From an uncultured Alistipes sp. (GTDB taxonomy: Bacteria; Bacteroidota; Bacteroidia; Bacteroidales; Rikenellaceae), in the NCBI GenBank assembly GCA_910587675.1, contig CAJUMU010000001.1:248001-312000 (forward strand): DNA of 64,000 nucleotides, given 5' to 3'. Positions 51,152-60,561 of the stretch are shown piece by piece; position 1 is the first letter of the stretch, and each line of letters begins with the position of its first letter. Below the pieces are notes generated by a model that had not been told where the DNA came from, made no database searches, and saw nothing but the letters and a program-made list of their open reading frames with translations. Both the position numbers and the translations under genes were made by a program.

Positions 51152-53023
51152 ATGGAAGAACAGATCAAAACCGACGAGGTCGGACAAAACGGAGCCAAAC
51201 CCGTAACGGCGAAGAAGAAGAGAAAAGAGAAGAGACTCACTTTCGGGAAAGTATTTCTCGCATCCCTGCTGGCCGTGGTGGCGGGCAGCGTAATTACTAT
51301 GGTATTTTGGCTGGGACTCTTCTCGGGCATAGCCTCGATGATGGAGTCGGACGGCGTGGCGGTGCCCGAGCGCGCGGTGCTGCGCATCGATTTGGCCGAG
51401 CATCTGGTGGATGCCCCATCGAAGGATCCGCTCTCGGGATTCAACCTCGCGACGATGAGTTCGGGCGGCAGCCTTACGCTTTACGACGCGCTGCGCGCCA
51501 TAGAGGCGGCACGTGACGACGACCGCATCGAGGGTATTTACATTCGTCTCGACGGAGGCGGCACGACCACTCCCAACATATTGGAGGAGTTGCGCGCCGC
51601 GATAGTCGACTTCAAGCAGAGCGGCAAATTCGTCGTGGCCTACAACGAAGTATACAGCCAGTGGACATATTACCTCTGCTCGGCGGCGGATAAGATATAT
51701 ATTCAGCCCGAGGGCGGTTTCGATTGGTCGGGCATAACGCTCACCACCATGTTCTACAAGGGCTTGATCGACAAATTAGGCATCGAGGTCGACATTTTGC
51801 GTCCCACGGCATGCAAATTCAAGAGCGCGGTGGAGCCCATGTTCCTCACGCAGATGTCGGAGGCCAACCGCATGCAGATGCAGGCCATAGCCGACAACAT
51901 GTGGAGCGTGATAACCGAGGCCGTGTCGGAGGCGCGCGGGATAAGCGTCGACGAGCTGAACCGCATCGCCGACGACTTGGCGGTGACGCTGCCGCAGGAG
52001 GCGGTAGAGCATAAATTCGTCGATGCCGCGCTCTATGCCGACGAGGTGGAGGATGTGTTCGAGAACGATTACGATCTGGAGGATCCCGAGTTCATATCGC
52101 TCAAAGATTACGCTTCGGGCCTCACCACCGACGTCAGCAAAGTGGCGGCGCCCAAGGTGGCAGTGGTTTACGCCAACGGCACCGTGTTGGACGGCAACGG
52201 CACCGACGACAACATTTACGGCTACACCTTCTCGAAAACGCTGAAAAAGGTGGCCGAAGACGACGACGTGAAGGCCGTGGTGGTTCGCGTGAACTCGCCC
52301 GGAGGCAGCGCGCTCGCATCGGATATAATATGGCGCGAAATGGAGCTGTTGCGCGAAAAGAAGCCCGTGATAATATCGATGGGACAGTATGCGGCCAGCG
52401 GCGGATACTACATCTCGGCCCCCGCGGACGCCATAGTGGCCGACCGCTTGACACTGACGGGCTCGATAGGAGTTTACGGAATGCTGCCCGCTGTGGGCAA
52501 GGCGCTCAAGGATAAGATCGGAATCACGTTCGACGGCGTGGTGACCAACAAATACTCCGACATGGGCAACGGCGTCATGGGACTCAGCTTGGATCCGCTG
52601 AATGAAAAGGAATACAACACCGTGATGCGCGGCGTGGATCGCGTTTACGACCGTTTCACCTCGATCGTGGCCGAGGGTCGCAATCTGCCGATAGAGAAAG
52701 TGCTCGAAATAGCCGAGGGCCGCGTGTGGATAGGCTCCGAGGCGCAGAAGATCGGTTTGGTCGACACTTGCGGCGGTCTCACGGCCGCGTTGGCAATAGC
52801 TGTGGACAAGGCCGATCTGGGCGACGGATACCAGATAGTGGAGATAAAAGAGGAGGCAAAGGGCTTCATGGCGATATTGCAGTCGCTCAACGTGTCGGTA
52901 CGCGAGAAGATCACCGCCCGCTCGGAGCTGGGACAACTCTATGCCGAGTACAAGCGCATGGAGGATATGCTCGGTCGAAAAGGCGTTTACACATATTGCC
53001 CCTATATTTTCCGTTTCGAATAA
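51152..53023 (+). CDS. sppA: Signal peptide peptidase SppA, 67-kDa type
   Basis: SppA digests cleaved signal peptides in the inner membrane. The 623-residue product has a cytoplasmic Lys/Arg-rich N-terminus and one transmembrane helix (about 30-60). The Ser-Lys dyad is visible: Ser416 in GQYAASGGYYIS and Lys224 in the ACKFKSAVEP segment. Length matches the tandem-domain E. coli enzyme (618). It lies alone on the plus strand, followed by repeats R9 and R10. Confidence 0.93.
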   Translation: MEEQIKTDEVGQNGAKPVTAKKKRKEKRLTFGKVFLASLLAVVAGSVITMVFWLGLFSGIASMMESDGVAVPERAVLRIDLAEHLVDAPSKDPLSGFNLATMSSGGSLTLYDALRAIEAARDDDRIEGIYIRLDGGGTTTPNILEELRAAIVDFKQSGKFVVAYNEVYSQWTYYLCSAADKIYIQPEGGFDWSGITLTTMFYKGLIDKLGIEVDILRPTACKFKSAVEPMFLTQMSEANRMQMQAIADNMWSVITEAVSEARGISVDELNRIADDLAVTLPQEAVEHKFVDAALYADEVEDVFENDYDLEDPEFISLKDYASGLTTDVSKVAAPKVAVVYANGTVLDGNGTDDNIYGYTFSKTLKKVAEDDDVKAVVVRVNSPGGSALASDIIWREMELLREKKPVIISMGQYAASGGYYISAPADAIVADRLTLTGSIGVYGMLPAVGKALKDKIGITFDGVVTNKYSDMGNGVMGLSLDPLNEKEYNTVMRGVDRVYDRFTSIVAEGRNLPIEKVLEIAEGRVWIGSEAQKIGLVDTCGGLTAALAIAVDKADLGDGYQIVEIKEEAKGFMAILQSLNVSVREKITARSELGQLYAEYKRMEDMLGRKGVYTYCPYIFRFE

Positions 53024-53096
53024 CGGGGCAGGATGGTCGCAACAAGCGATTAAACGATCCATTGCGAAAATATACTTTCGGCGGACAATCGTGATT

Positions 53097-53186
53097 CGCC
53101 GTCGGCGGCAGGACTGCGCGAGCCTCGAACGAGCAGCAGTCCGCCGCAGGGGCGGCGGCGAACTTCCGACATCGCGTCGCGATGTC
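53097..53186. repeat. Palindromic intergenic repeat R9 (type B)
   Basis: Core TTCGCCGTCGGCGGCAGGAC ... GCAGTCCGCCGCAGGGGCGG with the partner GCGGCGAACTTCC, ending with hairpin GACATCGC-gtc-GCGATGTC (53168-53186). It lies just past sppA. The stretch from 53187 to 53385 shows no clear gene. Confidence 0.8.
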
Positions 53187-53385
53187 GAAATACAGAGCCG
53201 GATATTTCGCAAATAAGAAAAACCTAAACTACAAGCATTAATGAACAGAGGGGAGGCGCAACCTGCGGGTTACGTCTCTCTGTATTTTCAGGCAGGACCT
53301 CTGCGCAGCGCAACAACGGACGAAGTCGGCAATGACGCGAGCGAATACCCCGCGAGCGGAATGCACATGAGAATTATCGACAAAT

Positions 53386-53478
53386 GCGATTCTCCGAATC
53401 GCGCAGTTCGCCGCCACCCCCGCGCGGAGGACTGCAACTCGCTTCACGCTCGTGCAATCCTCCGTCGGCGGCGAACCG
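53386..53478. repeat. Palindromic intergenic repeat R10 (type B)
   Basis: Starts with hairpin GCGATTC-tcc-GAATCGC, then GCAGTTCGCCGCCACCCC, GCGGAGGACTGCAACTCGC, and a partner GGCGGCGAACCGCAAGC. Opposite orientation to R9. Both lie in the 566-bp convergent gap between sppA and ppiD, which otherwise contains only a terminator. I see no gene there. Confidence 0.8.
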
Positions 53479-53534
53479 CAAGCTGCGGCCCGAACAGAAC
53501 AACCGTTCCCGAAACCGAAACGCACCGAAAACGA

Positions 53535-53567
53535 TTCACGCCTGCCGATAATCTCGGCAGGCGTGAA
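53535..53567 (-). terminator. Terminator of ppiD
   Basis: Stem TTCACGCCTGCCGA/TCGGCAGGCGTGAA (53535-53548 with 53554-53567), 14 bp perfect, followed on the minus strand by CGTTTTC. The T-run is short. Confidence 0.6.
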
Positions 53568-53589
53568 CCTTAACTGTATGTTTCCCGAT

Positions 53590-55623
53590 TTAGAAATACT
53601 TGCCTCGCAGATCCTCGATCTCCGACATGCGCTGCAAAGCCATGACAGCCGACTGGAGCGACATATTCTCCTGCGTAGCCTGAAGACGAACCTTCTCGGC
53701 CTCGGCAGTCTGCGCGTCGCTCTTGGCGATATCGTCCACCACGAACACCACGGCCGACGAATAGCCCTTCACGGGAGCCGAAACCTGACCCGTCTGCTCG
53801 GTTGTGGCAATTGCGCCCACCACTCGAGGTTCGAGACCGAGATCGCCCACGGTGAAGTCCGACAAACGAAGCTCCGAGAAATCGACAACCTCCGAGCCCG
53901 CGCTCTTGGCGATCTCGTCGATAGACGAACCTGCGAGCTTCTCCTTCAGAATCTCGAACTTCTTATCGCGACCCAAATTCTGGGCGATCGAGAAGCTGAC
54001 ATCCTCCATCGGAGTATATTTCGAATCGTCGATATCGGTAAGCATGGCCACGGCGTAACCGTCGTTGCCCAAATTGAAGATCTCCGAAATCTCGCCCTCC
54101 TTGGCGCCGTAAGCCCAACGAACCATCTCGCGCGAGTTCTCCAAGCCGGCCAGCTCACGCTCGCCCTGTGAGATACGAGCCACGCGCGGCGTAACGGCAG
54201 CGGCATTGGCGGCAGCGTTGAAATTCTCGATCGAACCCTTGCCGTCGACAGAGAATACGCTCGCGGTATTGTGGATATTGCGGCGCGTCGCCGACGAAGC
54301 CTCGACGGGATAGGTGATCGTACCTACCAAAACGTGCTTCTTGGGAGCGTCGGCGCGGGTGATCTTCATGATCTGAACGGCATCGCCCATGTCGACCTTA
54401 ATGATGTCGCCCTTCTTGGCATCGGCCAGTTGGTCGGCGATCTCGGTCGCGAGCGACGAGAAAGACATCACACCCAGTTCTCCGCCGTTCTGCGCCGTGG
54501 CGGGATAAGCCGAGTATTGCGACGCGGCGGCAGCGAAATCGCCGCCCGCCTTGAGCGCGGTGAACAGGCTGTCGGCCAAAGCGGCCTGCTGCGCGGGAAG
54601 CACGATGTGGCTCAAGCCGATAGAATCGGGAGCCGTCTTGGTCGCGATGGCGCGCGACATAACCCACTCGTTGGCCTTCAACACGGGACCGTACTGCTCG
54701 CCGTCGAGCAAAACAGCCTCGTCGGCGCCGAGCTGAGCGGCCGACGAATAGTGATCGGCGATGGCGCCCTTGATATTCTTACGCACGAACGCGCGGACAT
54801 CCTCGGCAGCGGCGAACTCCTCGCCCGCGGCGCGCACCTCCTTCTCCAACGCCAGCATGTCGTCGTCGGTAGGTTCCACCTCGAACAGCACGTAAGAGAT
54901 CGCGCGATGCGGCAACTTTCTGTAAGAGTTCTTATGCTCGTCGTAATACTTCTTGATCTCGGCATTCGACACCGTTACGGTCGAATCGGCGATCGTATTG
55001 TACTTGAGAGCTACCAAACGGCCCGAGCGGCTCTCGTTGGCGGCGGCCACACCCTGCTCCACCTCCAAAGAGTTGGCGTAAACGCCAGCCTTGACTACAC
55101 CCATGAATTTCGACATCATGCGGTCGAGCGCGGCCTGCGAATTCAGATACGACCAGAAAGTCTGATACTGGGGATTGGCGCTCATCTGCGAGAGATAAGA
55201 GGTAATCATCGCAACGTCGTAACCGCCCGTCTGGGGATCGGCGAAAGCGTTGTAGAAGACCTGCGAAGGGTGCTCGCCGCTGATCATGGCCATGCGCTCG
55301 GCGTCAGAGACCGCGATACCCATATCCTCGAATCCCGGGATAAGCAGGTGCTTGGCCACCAGTGCCTGCCAAGTGGCGCTGGCCAAAGCGTCGGCCTGCT
55401 CGTCCGATGCCTCCGAGCCGCCGTTATTGGCCTTAACGGTCTCGTATTCGTTGATATACTCCGAATAACTGATCTTGTCGCCGTTGATAACGCCCACCTT
55501 GGGATCGTTATCCGAGAAACCCATCTCCGTTCGCAGAGAGAAGATAAATGCCAAAAGCGCCAGCGCTATGACAACGGAAAGCGCGACGCCGAATTTGGTT
55601 CTTAATGTGTTTAGACTCGCCAT
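53590..55623 (-). CDS. ppiD: PpiD/SurA-like periplasmic peptidyl-prolyl isomerase
   Basis: It is probably a membrane-anchored periplasmic chaperone. The 677-residue product starts MASLNTLRTKFG, has one transmembrane helix (ALSVVIALALLAFIFSL), an SurA-N-type helical region, and a parvulin-like domain around residues 340-440 (SHIVLPAQQAALADS, AAAASQYSAYPATAQNGGEL, GVMSFSSLATEIADQLADAK). An upstream Met at 55665 lies before the membrane segment and was rejected. It has its own -7 box and follows the CNNM-protein gene by 132 bp. Confidence 0.85.
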   Translation of the reverse strand: MASLNTLRTKFGVALSVVIALALLAFIFSLRTEMGFSDNDPKVGVINGDKISYSEYINEYETVKANNGGSEASDEQADALASATWQALVAKHLLIPGFEDMGIAVSDAERMAMISGEHPSQVFYNAFADPQTGGYDVAMITSYLSQMSANPQYQTFWSYLNSQAALDRMMSKFMGVVKAGVYANSLEVEQGVAAANESRSGRLVALKYNTIADSTVTVSNAEIKKYYDEHKNSYRKLPHRAISYVLFEVEPTDDDMLALEKEVRAAGEEFAAAEDVRAFVRKNIKGAIADHYSSAAQLGADEAVLLDGEQYGPVLKANEWVMSRAIATKTAPDSIGLSHIVLPAQQAALADSLFTALKAGGDFAAAASQYSAYPATAQNGGELGVMSFSSLATEIADQLADAKKGDIIKVDMGDAVQIMKITRADAPKKHVLVGTITYPVEASSATRRNIHNTASVFSVDGKGSIENFNAAANAAAVTPRVARISQGERELAGLENSREMVRWAYGAKEGEISEIFNLGNDGYAVAMLTDIDDSKYTPMEDVSFSIAQNLGRDKKFEILKEKLAGSSIDEIAKSAGSEVVDFSELRLSDFTVGDLGLEPRVVGAIATTEQTGQVSAPVKGYSSAVVFVVDDIAKSDAQTAEAEKVRLQATQENMSLQSAVMALQRMSEIEDLRGKYF

Positions 55624-55703
55624 AATTGTTATGTTGTTTATATATTCTTCGTTCGAATCGTACACCGAGGCGGCAAAATGCCGCTACGTTCGGTTTTGGC
55701 GAC

Positions 55704-55711
55704 CAAAGATA
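55704..55711 (-). promoter_or_regulatory. -7 box upstream of ppiD
   Basis: TATCTTTG on the minus strand, 80 bp upstream of the ppiD start. It suggests ppiD can be transcribed separately from the coaX-lptC cluster. Confidence 0.5.
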
Positions 55712-55755
55712 GTAAAATAAATCCGATTAGCTACATATTATTGAATATATTTTTG

Positions 55756-57036
55756 TTACCTCGTCTTGACTCGGGCAAGCTCCACGCGCGTGCGGGTGGT
55801 GCGCAGGATCTTTATCTCGAGGCGGTCGGTGGAGAGAGTCTCGCCCGACGAGGGGATGCCTCCGCAGTTGCGGATGATGTATCCCGCGAGAGTGTCGTAC
55901 TCGTCGCTCTCCTCGATTCCGAGGTCGTAACGCTCGTTGAGATACTCCACCTCCAGTCGGCACGAAAAGACGTATTCGTTATCGCCGACCTGCTTTTCGA
56001 CCGTCTTCTGCACATCGTGCTCGTCCTCGATATCGCCGAAAATCTGCTCCAGAACATCCTCCATCGATATTATGCCCGCCGTGCCGCCGAACTCGTCGAT
56101 AACCACAGCGACGCTCGACTTACGCTTGATGAAGTTCTGCAACAGCGTTTGCAAAGGCAGCGTCTCGGCGACGCAGTCGACCTTCATCAACACCTGCTCG
56201 ACCGAAGCGGGTTTATTGAAGAGGCTCTTGGAGTTGACGTATCCGACGATATTGTCGATGCTCTCGCGCCAAACGAATATACGCGAGAAATTGGACTCCA
56301 CGAAGCGTTGGGTAAGCTCCTCGATGGTGGTGTCGACATCCACCGCCTCGACATCGACGCGCGAGACCATGCAGTCGCGGACGCGCAGGTCGGCGAAATC
56401 CAGAGCGTTCTGAAAAAGTTTGATCTCCTCCTCGTCGTCGTGCTGCAACTCCACGTCGTCGCCGTCGACCAGATTCACCAGATCCTCGCGGTTGAACGTA
56501 TAGGCGATGCTGCGGCCGTCGCTGCGGCGACCGAACAGGCGAAGAATCGCATAGGAGAGCCATGTGGTGAGGATGGCGACGGGATAGAGCAGCAGGTAGA
56601 AGAAGTATATGACGGGCGAGAAAAACTCGTAATAGAAGTTGGGGTTCTTCTTGACGATGGACTTGGGCATGAACTCGCCGCAGAAGAGTATCACCACGGT
56701 GGAAACCACCGTTTCGAGCAGCACCGAACCGTGAGCGGCCATGCTCTCCCACCCCGCCGCCGACGCCAGCAGGCGCAGAAGCAACGACATGCAGAGAGAG
56801 TAGACCACCAGACAGATGTTGTTGCCCACCAAGATGGTGGTTATGTATTGTCCCGGGTGGCGTTCGAACAGACGGGCGATGAAGTCGAACATGGGACTTT
56901 GCTTACGGTCGATCTCCTCGCGCAGGCGGTTTTTACTCAAAAAAGCGATCTCCATGCCCGAGAAAAAAGCCGACAACATAAGCATTACGCATATCAATAT
57001 CACGGAGTTGATAAATGCGGCGGAATCCATATACAA
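55756..57036 (-). CDS. CNNM/CorC-type hemolysin-family membrane protein
   Basis: The 426-residue product has the DUF21 (CNNM) membrane domain, with four helices in the first 190 residues and ALEIAFLS-type start (FSGMEIAFLSKNRLREE). A CBS pair follows (about 200-330), including MVSRVDVEAVD and SVAVVIDEFGGTAGIISMED, and a C-terminal CorC_HlyC domain. Relatives transport or sense Mg2+ or Co2+, or act in gliding (GldE); the exact role is unclear. It lies between lptC and ppiD. Confidence 0.88.
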   Translation of the reverse strand: MYMDSAAFINSVILICVMLMLSAFFSGMEIAFLSKNRLREEIDRKQSPMFDFIARLFERHPGQYITTILVGNNICLVVYSLCMSLLLRLLASAAGWESMAAHGSVLLETVVSTVVILFCGEFMPKSIVKKNPNFYYEFFSPVIYFFYLLLYPVAILTTWLSYAILRLFGRRSDGRSIAYTFNREDLVNLVDGDDVELQHDDEEEIKLFQNALDFADLRVRDCMVSRVDVEAVDVDTTIEELTQRFVESNFSRIFVWRESIDNIVGYVNSKSLFNKPASVEQVLMKVDCVAETLPLQTLLQNFIKRKSSVAVVIDEFGGTAGIISMEDVLEQIFGDIEDEHDVQKTVEKQVGDNEYVFSCRLEVEYLNERYDLGIEESDEYDTLAGYIIRNCGGIPSSGETLSTDRLEIKILRTTRTRVELARVKTR

Positions 57037-57076
57037 ACCTTATAAGAGTTAAATAAATACGTTAGCCGACCGAAGG

Positions 57077-57751
57077 TCAGTCGGCATCTTCGGCGGGAGC
57101 GGCCGACGCGGCCGCGTCGGAATCGGAGGTCGCGGAAGCCGTCTCCTTGCCGGAACCGCCCGAGGCGTACGCTTCGGCCTCCTCCGAGGAGGTGAAATAG
57201 GTCACTCCGTCCAATTTGCGGTAGGTGAGGTCGTTCATCGATTCGTCGGTTTCGAAACCCTCGCAGTTATACACCTCGTCGCCGTCCACGATCTTCGAAT
57301 CGACGTTGGAATAGATGCGTCCCGTGGCTTGATTCCAGAACAGCTGCGAAGTGAAGAGTTTCTTGCCGTCGGACTTGGTGACCACCACGTCGCCCTTGGC
57401 CTCCCACAGACGTCGGTTACCGTAATTGATGGCATAGTTGGAGGTCAGCACAGCCGATTCGGCAGCCGTGGAATCCTTTTCGAACATGGTGATCTTTATG
57501 CCCTTGCGAAACTCGCGATAGGGATCGCGCGCCTGACCGTAACCCTCCAGCAGCGGGGTCTCGAAATGGTAGGATTTGCGGCCGTTCTCCGACATCACGA
57601 TCGAGAGGTTTTCGCTGTATTCGGTCATCAGGTTCTCGGTCCCCGTATCCTCGGCCGCGGCGCGATCCGCCTCGCACGAGAATAGCAAGATAGCACTCCC
57701 CGCAAAAGGGAGTGCTATTGCCAGATATCGTCTGAACGAAGATATGTTCAT
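57077..57751 (-). CDS. lptC: LPS export protein LptC
   Basis: LptC carries lipopolysaccharide from the inner-membrane complex to LptA. The 224-residue product starts with a hydrophobic segment and a lipobox-like LLFSC (residue 26), then the LptC beta-jellyroll pattern: MTEYSENLSIVMSENGRKSY, TSNYAINYGNRRLWEAKGDV, LFTSQLFWNQATGRIYSN. It is followed by an Ala/Ser-rich acidic tail. Gene order with coaX and a TPR protein supports it. Confidence 0.85.
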   Translation of the reverse strand: MNISSFRRYLAIALPFAGSAILLFSCEADRAAAEDTGTENLMTEYSENLSIVMSENGRKSYHFETPLLEGYGQARDPYREFRKGIKITMFEKDSTAAESAVLTSNYAINYGNRRLWEAKGDVVVTKSDGKKLFTSQLFWNQATGRIYSNVDSKIVDGDEVYNCEGFETDESMNDLTYRKLDGVTYFTSSEEAEAYASGGSGKETASATSDSDAAASAAPAEDAD

Positions 57752-57760
57752 GAGAAACTC

Positions 57761-59113
57761 TTATCTGTAACGTACCGTCGTCGTGACACCGTTGGCGAAG
57801 CCGTGGGTGATGGTGTAACGCGCGCCGTTGGAAAGCTCGGCGAAGAAGCACTCCTCCTTGGTGGGGAATGCCTGACGATAGCTGTTCATCATCGTCTCGG
57901 CGACCTTCAGGATCTCGGGCTCCGAAGCCAGCAGCGATACGGCTTGGCTCATCGAGTCGTAAGCGGCCCAGTAGCAAGCCTGACACTTGATCTCCGAGCA
58001 GTTGGCCGAAGCGGCGTAGCACTGGCTCTGGATGAAGTAGGCGAAACCGTTCTCGGGGTTGAGATTCTTCACCTCCTTGGCAGCCTCCATGGCGGCAGCG
58101 TAATTCTTGGTGTTCAAACCGATCATACCCATGCGGACATAGAGCTTCTCCTTCTCGGCGGGATCGGTCTCGACAGAGAGAGCCTCCTCGAGGTACTTCA
58201 TGGCCTTGTCGAACTCCGAACGGTTCTGGAAGCCCTGAGCGAGGAACAGAGCGATCTCCGACGAGGGCTTGATCTCGTAATACTTCTCGGCGATGGTGAA
58301 GAAGAAATCGCTGTCGCAATTGGCGCGCGACATGAGGGTCACGGCCTGATAGAGCAGAGCCTCGTCGTCGGGAGCGTCGGCCAGCTTCTTGCTGAACAGA
58401 GACTCCAGATTCTCGCAACTCGCAGCGCCGCTCGAACCGAACGCGCCTTCGAACTGCTCCTTGTAAGAGGCTGCGTCGGCGTCGTCCGCCGCGCCCTCGA
58501 ACGCGGGGCTGAGACGATCGTACTCGGCGATCACCTGCGTGGCGTCGGCAACGTCGTTCTTATAATCCTCGCACAAGTTGGCGAAGTAGATGGTAACCAG
58601 CTCCAAATCGGGCTTGCCGCTCTTCTCCTCGGTGGCGGCGATAGCCTCGAGGAACACTTTGCGGATACCCTCGCGATCCTCGGGCTTGTAGTTCAGATAC
58701 TCCTTGGCCTTGCGGTCGAGAATGTAATCCTTGCCGTATTTCGAGTGATCGGCATAGTTGGCCAGACGAATGTCGTAAAGCAGCATCAACGAGTCGATCA
58801 TCACGGCCTTCTCCTCCTCGGTCTCGGCGCGGTTGATCTTGTTCTTGTATAATTTGATACCGTTGGTATAGATGTTCAGCGATCCTTTGGGGCACTTGTC
58901 GAGCAGCTTCTTCAGATAATCGGCGGCGAGGTCGTAATTGCGATTATCCACAGCTTCCTTAAGGAACTGGCTGTTAAGCATGTTTTCCTTACGCTCGGCT
59001 CCGGTCTCTCCCCACATGGCGAACTTCGGGTCGTCATAATTGATGTCCTGCGCGAACGCCGACAACCCCACGGCAGCGAAAGCAGTAACCAAAACAAATT
59101 TCAACTTTTTCAT
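57761..59113 (-). CDS. Exported TPR-type protein, unknown function
   Basis: The 450-residue product has a signal peptide (MKKLKFVLVTAFAAVGLSAF, then AQ) and helical repeats, the clearest TPR-like pair being around residues 290-360 (IALFLAQGFQNRSEFDKAMK, YLEEALSVETDP, NAAAMEAAKEVKNLNPENGF-like). The C-terminus is a conserved ECFFAELSNGARYTITHGFA block ending TTTVRYR. It lies between the outer-membrane protein and lptC, and may be part of the same envelope machinery. No enzymatic motif. Confidence 0.75.
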   Translation of the reverse strand: MKKLKFVLVTAFAAVGLSAFAQDINYDDPKFAMWGETGAERKENMLNSQFLKEAVDNRNYDLAADYLKKLLDKCPKGSLNIYTNGIKLYKNKINRAETEEEKAVMIDSLMLLYDIRLANYADHSKYGKDYILDRKAKEYLNYKPEDREGIRKVFLEAIAATEEKSGKPDLELVTIYFANLCEDYKNDVADATQVIAEYDRLSPAFEGAADDADAASYKEQFEGAFGSSGAASCENLESLFSKKLADAPDDEALLYQAVTLMSRANCDSDFFFTIAEKYYEIKPSSEIALFLAQGFQNRSEFDKAMKYLEEALSVETDPAEKEKLYVRMGMIGLNTKNYAAAMEAAKEVKNLNPENGFAYFIQSQCYAASANCSEIKCQACYWAAYDSMSQAVSLLASEPEILKVAETMMNSYRQAFPTKEECFFAELSNGARYTITHGFANGVTTTVRYR

Positions 59114-59181
59114 GTAATCTAAGGTTTATTAGTTTTTATAGCAATTGCGTATGTGTATTTCGTTCCAAATCCGTGCCGCCG

Positions 59182-60561
59182 TTACTCGAACTTGTATCGG
59201 GTGAACCAGCGGTCCTCGCCGAACATGCTGAGTCCGAGCGACAGCTTGTAATAGTTCTGTTTCACTAACCCCACCCGCTTGTTGTCGATCGTGACGGTCT
59301 TCATCTTCGGGTCGCGCATGCCGAATTCGAATCCGACGTCTATCGACGAGCGGCCGAACAGCTTCACGGGGAATCCGATGCCCGCGGTCACAGCATACTG
59401 GGCGATCTTGCTGCCGGCGAAGGTCTGGTAATAGTCGCCGTAACGGAATCCGAGGCGGTACGACATACGGTTCAAGTAGTTGCGCACATCGATGGGTCGC
59501 GGAGTGATCTCAAAGCCGGCCTTTACGGTGTGGGTGTTGTTATACGCCACCTTTACGCCCTTGCTGCCGCTTTCGAGATAATTCGCGTTCTCGTCGCCCC
59601 AGTTCTGGTAGACCCAATCGAACCCCGCGCGGATGCGCTGGGTTTGGTAGAACACGCCCGCAGCCACCTGACGCGGGAGACGCAAAGGCAACGCCTTGTC
59701 CTCCTCGTCGCGCACGACCGACGTCAGCATATTGTCGACATAGACATACTTCACCATGTCGGGCTTCAACGCGCCGCCGATATCGTACGTGGCGCCGAAC
59801 GTAAGCGCGCGCTTGGAGTTCATGATGGCGATCCACTGCAAGCCGAACTGCGCCTTGATCTTCGACACGTCGTAAGTGTCGATACCCGTGGTAGAAGAGT
59901 ATTCGCCGCTGCCCGTGATTACGTCCATCGGAACGGCGTTGTAATTACGCTTTATATCGCCCCAGTAATAGAGCATGGCCACGCCCACCGACAGATGCTT
60001 GAACGGACGCCAGCCCACGCCGGCCTTCACCTCCGTGACGTCGCCCTCGCCGTAATACTGGTAGCGAATGCGACCCACGTTGCCCGTCGCGTCGGACGAC
60101 ATGTCGTCGTTATACATGTTGTAGCCCACGTTGCTGTAAGGCGAGAGGCTGAATCCGAATCCCAATCCCTTCATGATGGGGAACTGGAAAGCTATCTCGT
60201 GGAAATTGACCGAGTTATAGGCCGTTTTCACCTCCGACGTCGTGGCGCCGTACTTGGTCTGCGCATTGCGGAAATGGCCCGCGTCGACGGCGAAATCGAA
60301 CAGAAAACTCTTCTGCGGAGTGTTGGCGTAAGCCGCGGGGTTGAGCAGGTTGACGGAAATGGTCGACTGCATGGCGACGCCAACGCCTCCCATCGAGCGC
60401 ATGGCCGTATTGCCCTGCGTGGCCAATTCGCCCAATCCGTACATAGAATAGGGCGAGTAGGTGTTTATACTGCTCGTCAACGTTTGCGCCGCGGCTCCCA
60501 TAGGCAGCGCGGTCGCAACGGCCACCGCCGCCCCGATTATCCGCTTATTCAATTTTTGCAT
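59182..60561 (-). CDS. Outer-membrane protein, PorV/FadL-like barrel
   Basis: The 459-residue product has a signal peptide (RIIGAAVAVATALPMGAAAQ), the PorV/FadL-like start SINTYSPYSMYGLGELATQG and SMGGVGVAMQSTISVNLLNPA, and a C-terminal aromatic end (WFTRYKFE). It is probably a transport barrel or a scaffold for export. Its start overlaps the coaX stop by 17 bp, so the genes are co-transcribed. The ligand is unknown. Confidence 0.75.
   Translation of the reverse strand: MQKLNKRIIGAAVAVATALPMGAAAQTLTSSINTYSPYSMYGLGELATQGNTAMRSMGGVGVAMQSTISVNLLNPAAYANTPQKSFLFDFAVDAGHFRNAQTKYGATTSEVKTAYNSVNFHEIAFQFPIMKGLGFGFSLSPYSNVGYNMYNDDMSSDATGNVGRIRYQYYGEGDVTEVKAGVGWRPFKHLSVGVAMLYYWGDIKRNYNAVPMDVITGSGEYSSTTGIDTYDVSKIKAQFGLQWIAIMNSKRALTFGATYDIGGALKPDMVKYVYVDNMLTSVVRDEEDKALPLRLPRQVAAGVFYQTQRIRAGFDWVYQNWGDENANYLESGSKGVKVAYNNTHTVKAGFEITPRPIDVRNYLNRMSYRLGFRYGDYYQTFAGSKIAQYAVTAGIGFPVKLFGRSSIDVGFEFGMRDPKMKTVTIDNKRVGLVKQNYYKLSLGLSMFGEDRWFTRYKFE

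Noticed and set aside
53241..53573. 110-codon plus-strand frame in the sppA-ppiD gap
   Set aside because: It runs through R10 and a terminator, is rich in Arg/Ala/Pro, and has no promoter or recognisable domain.
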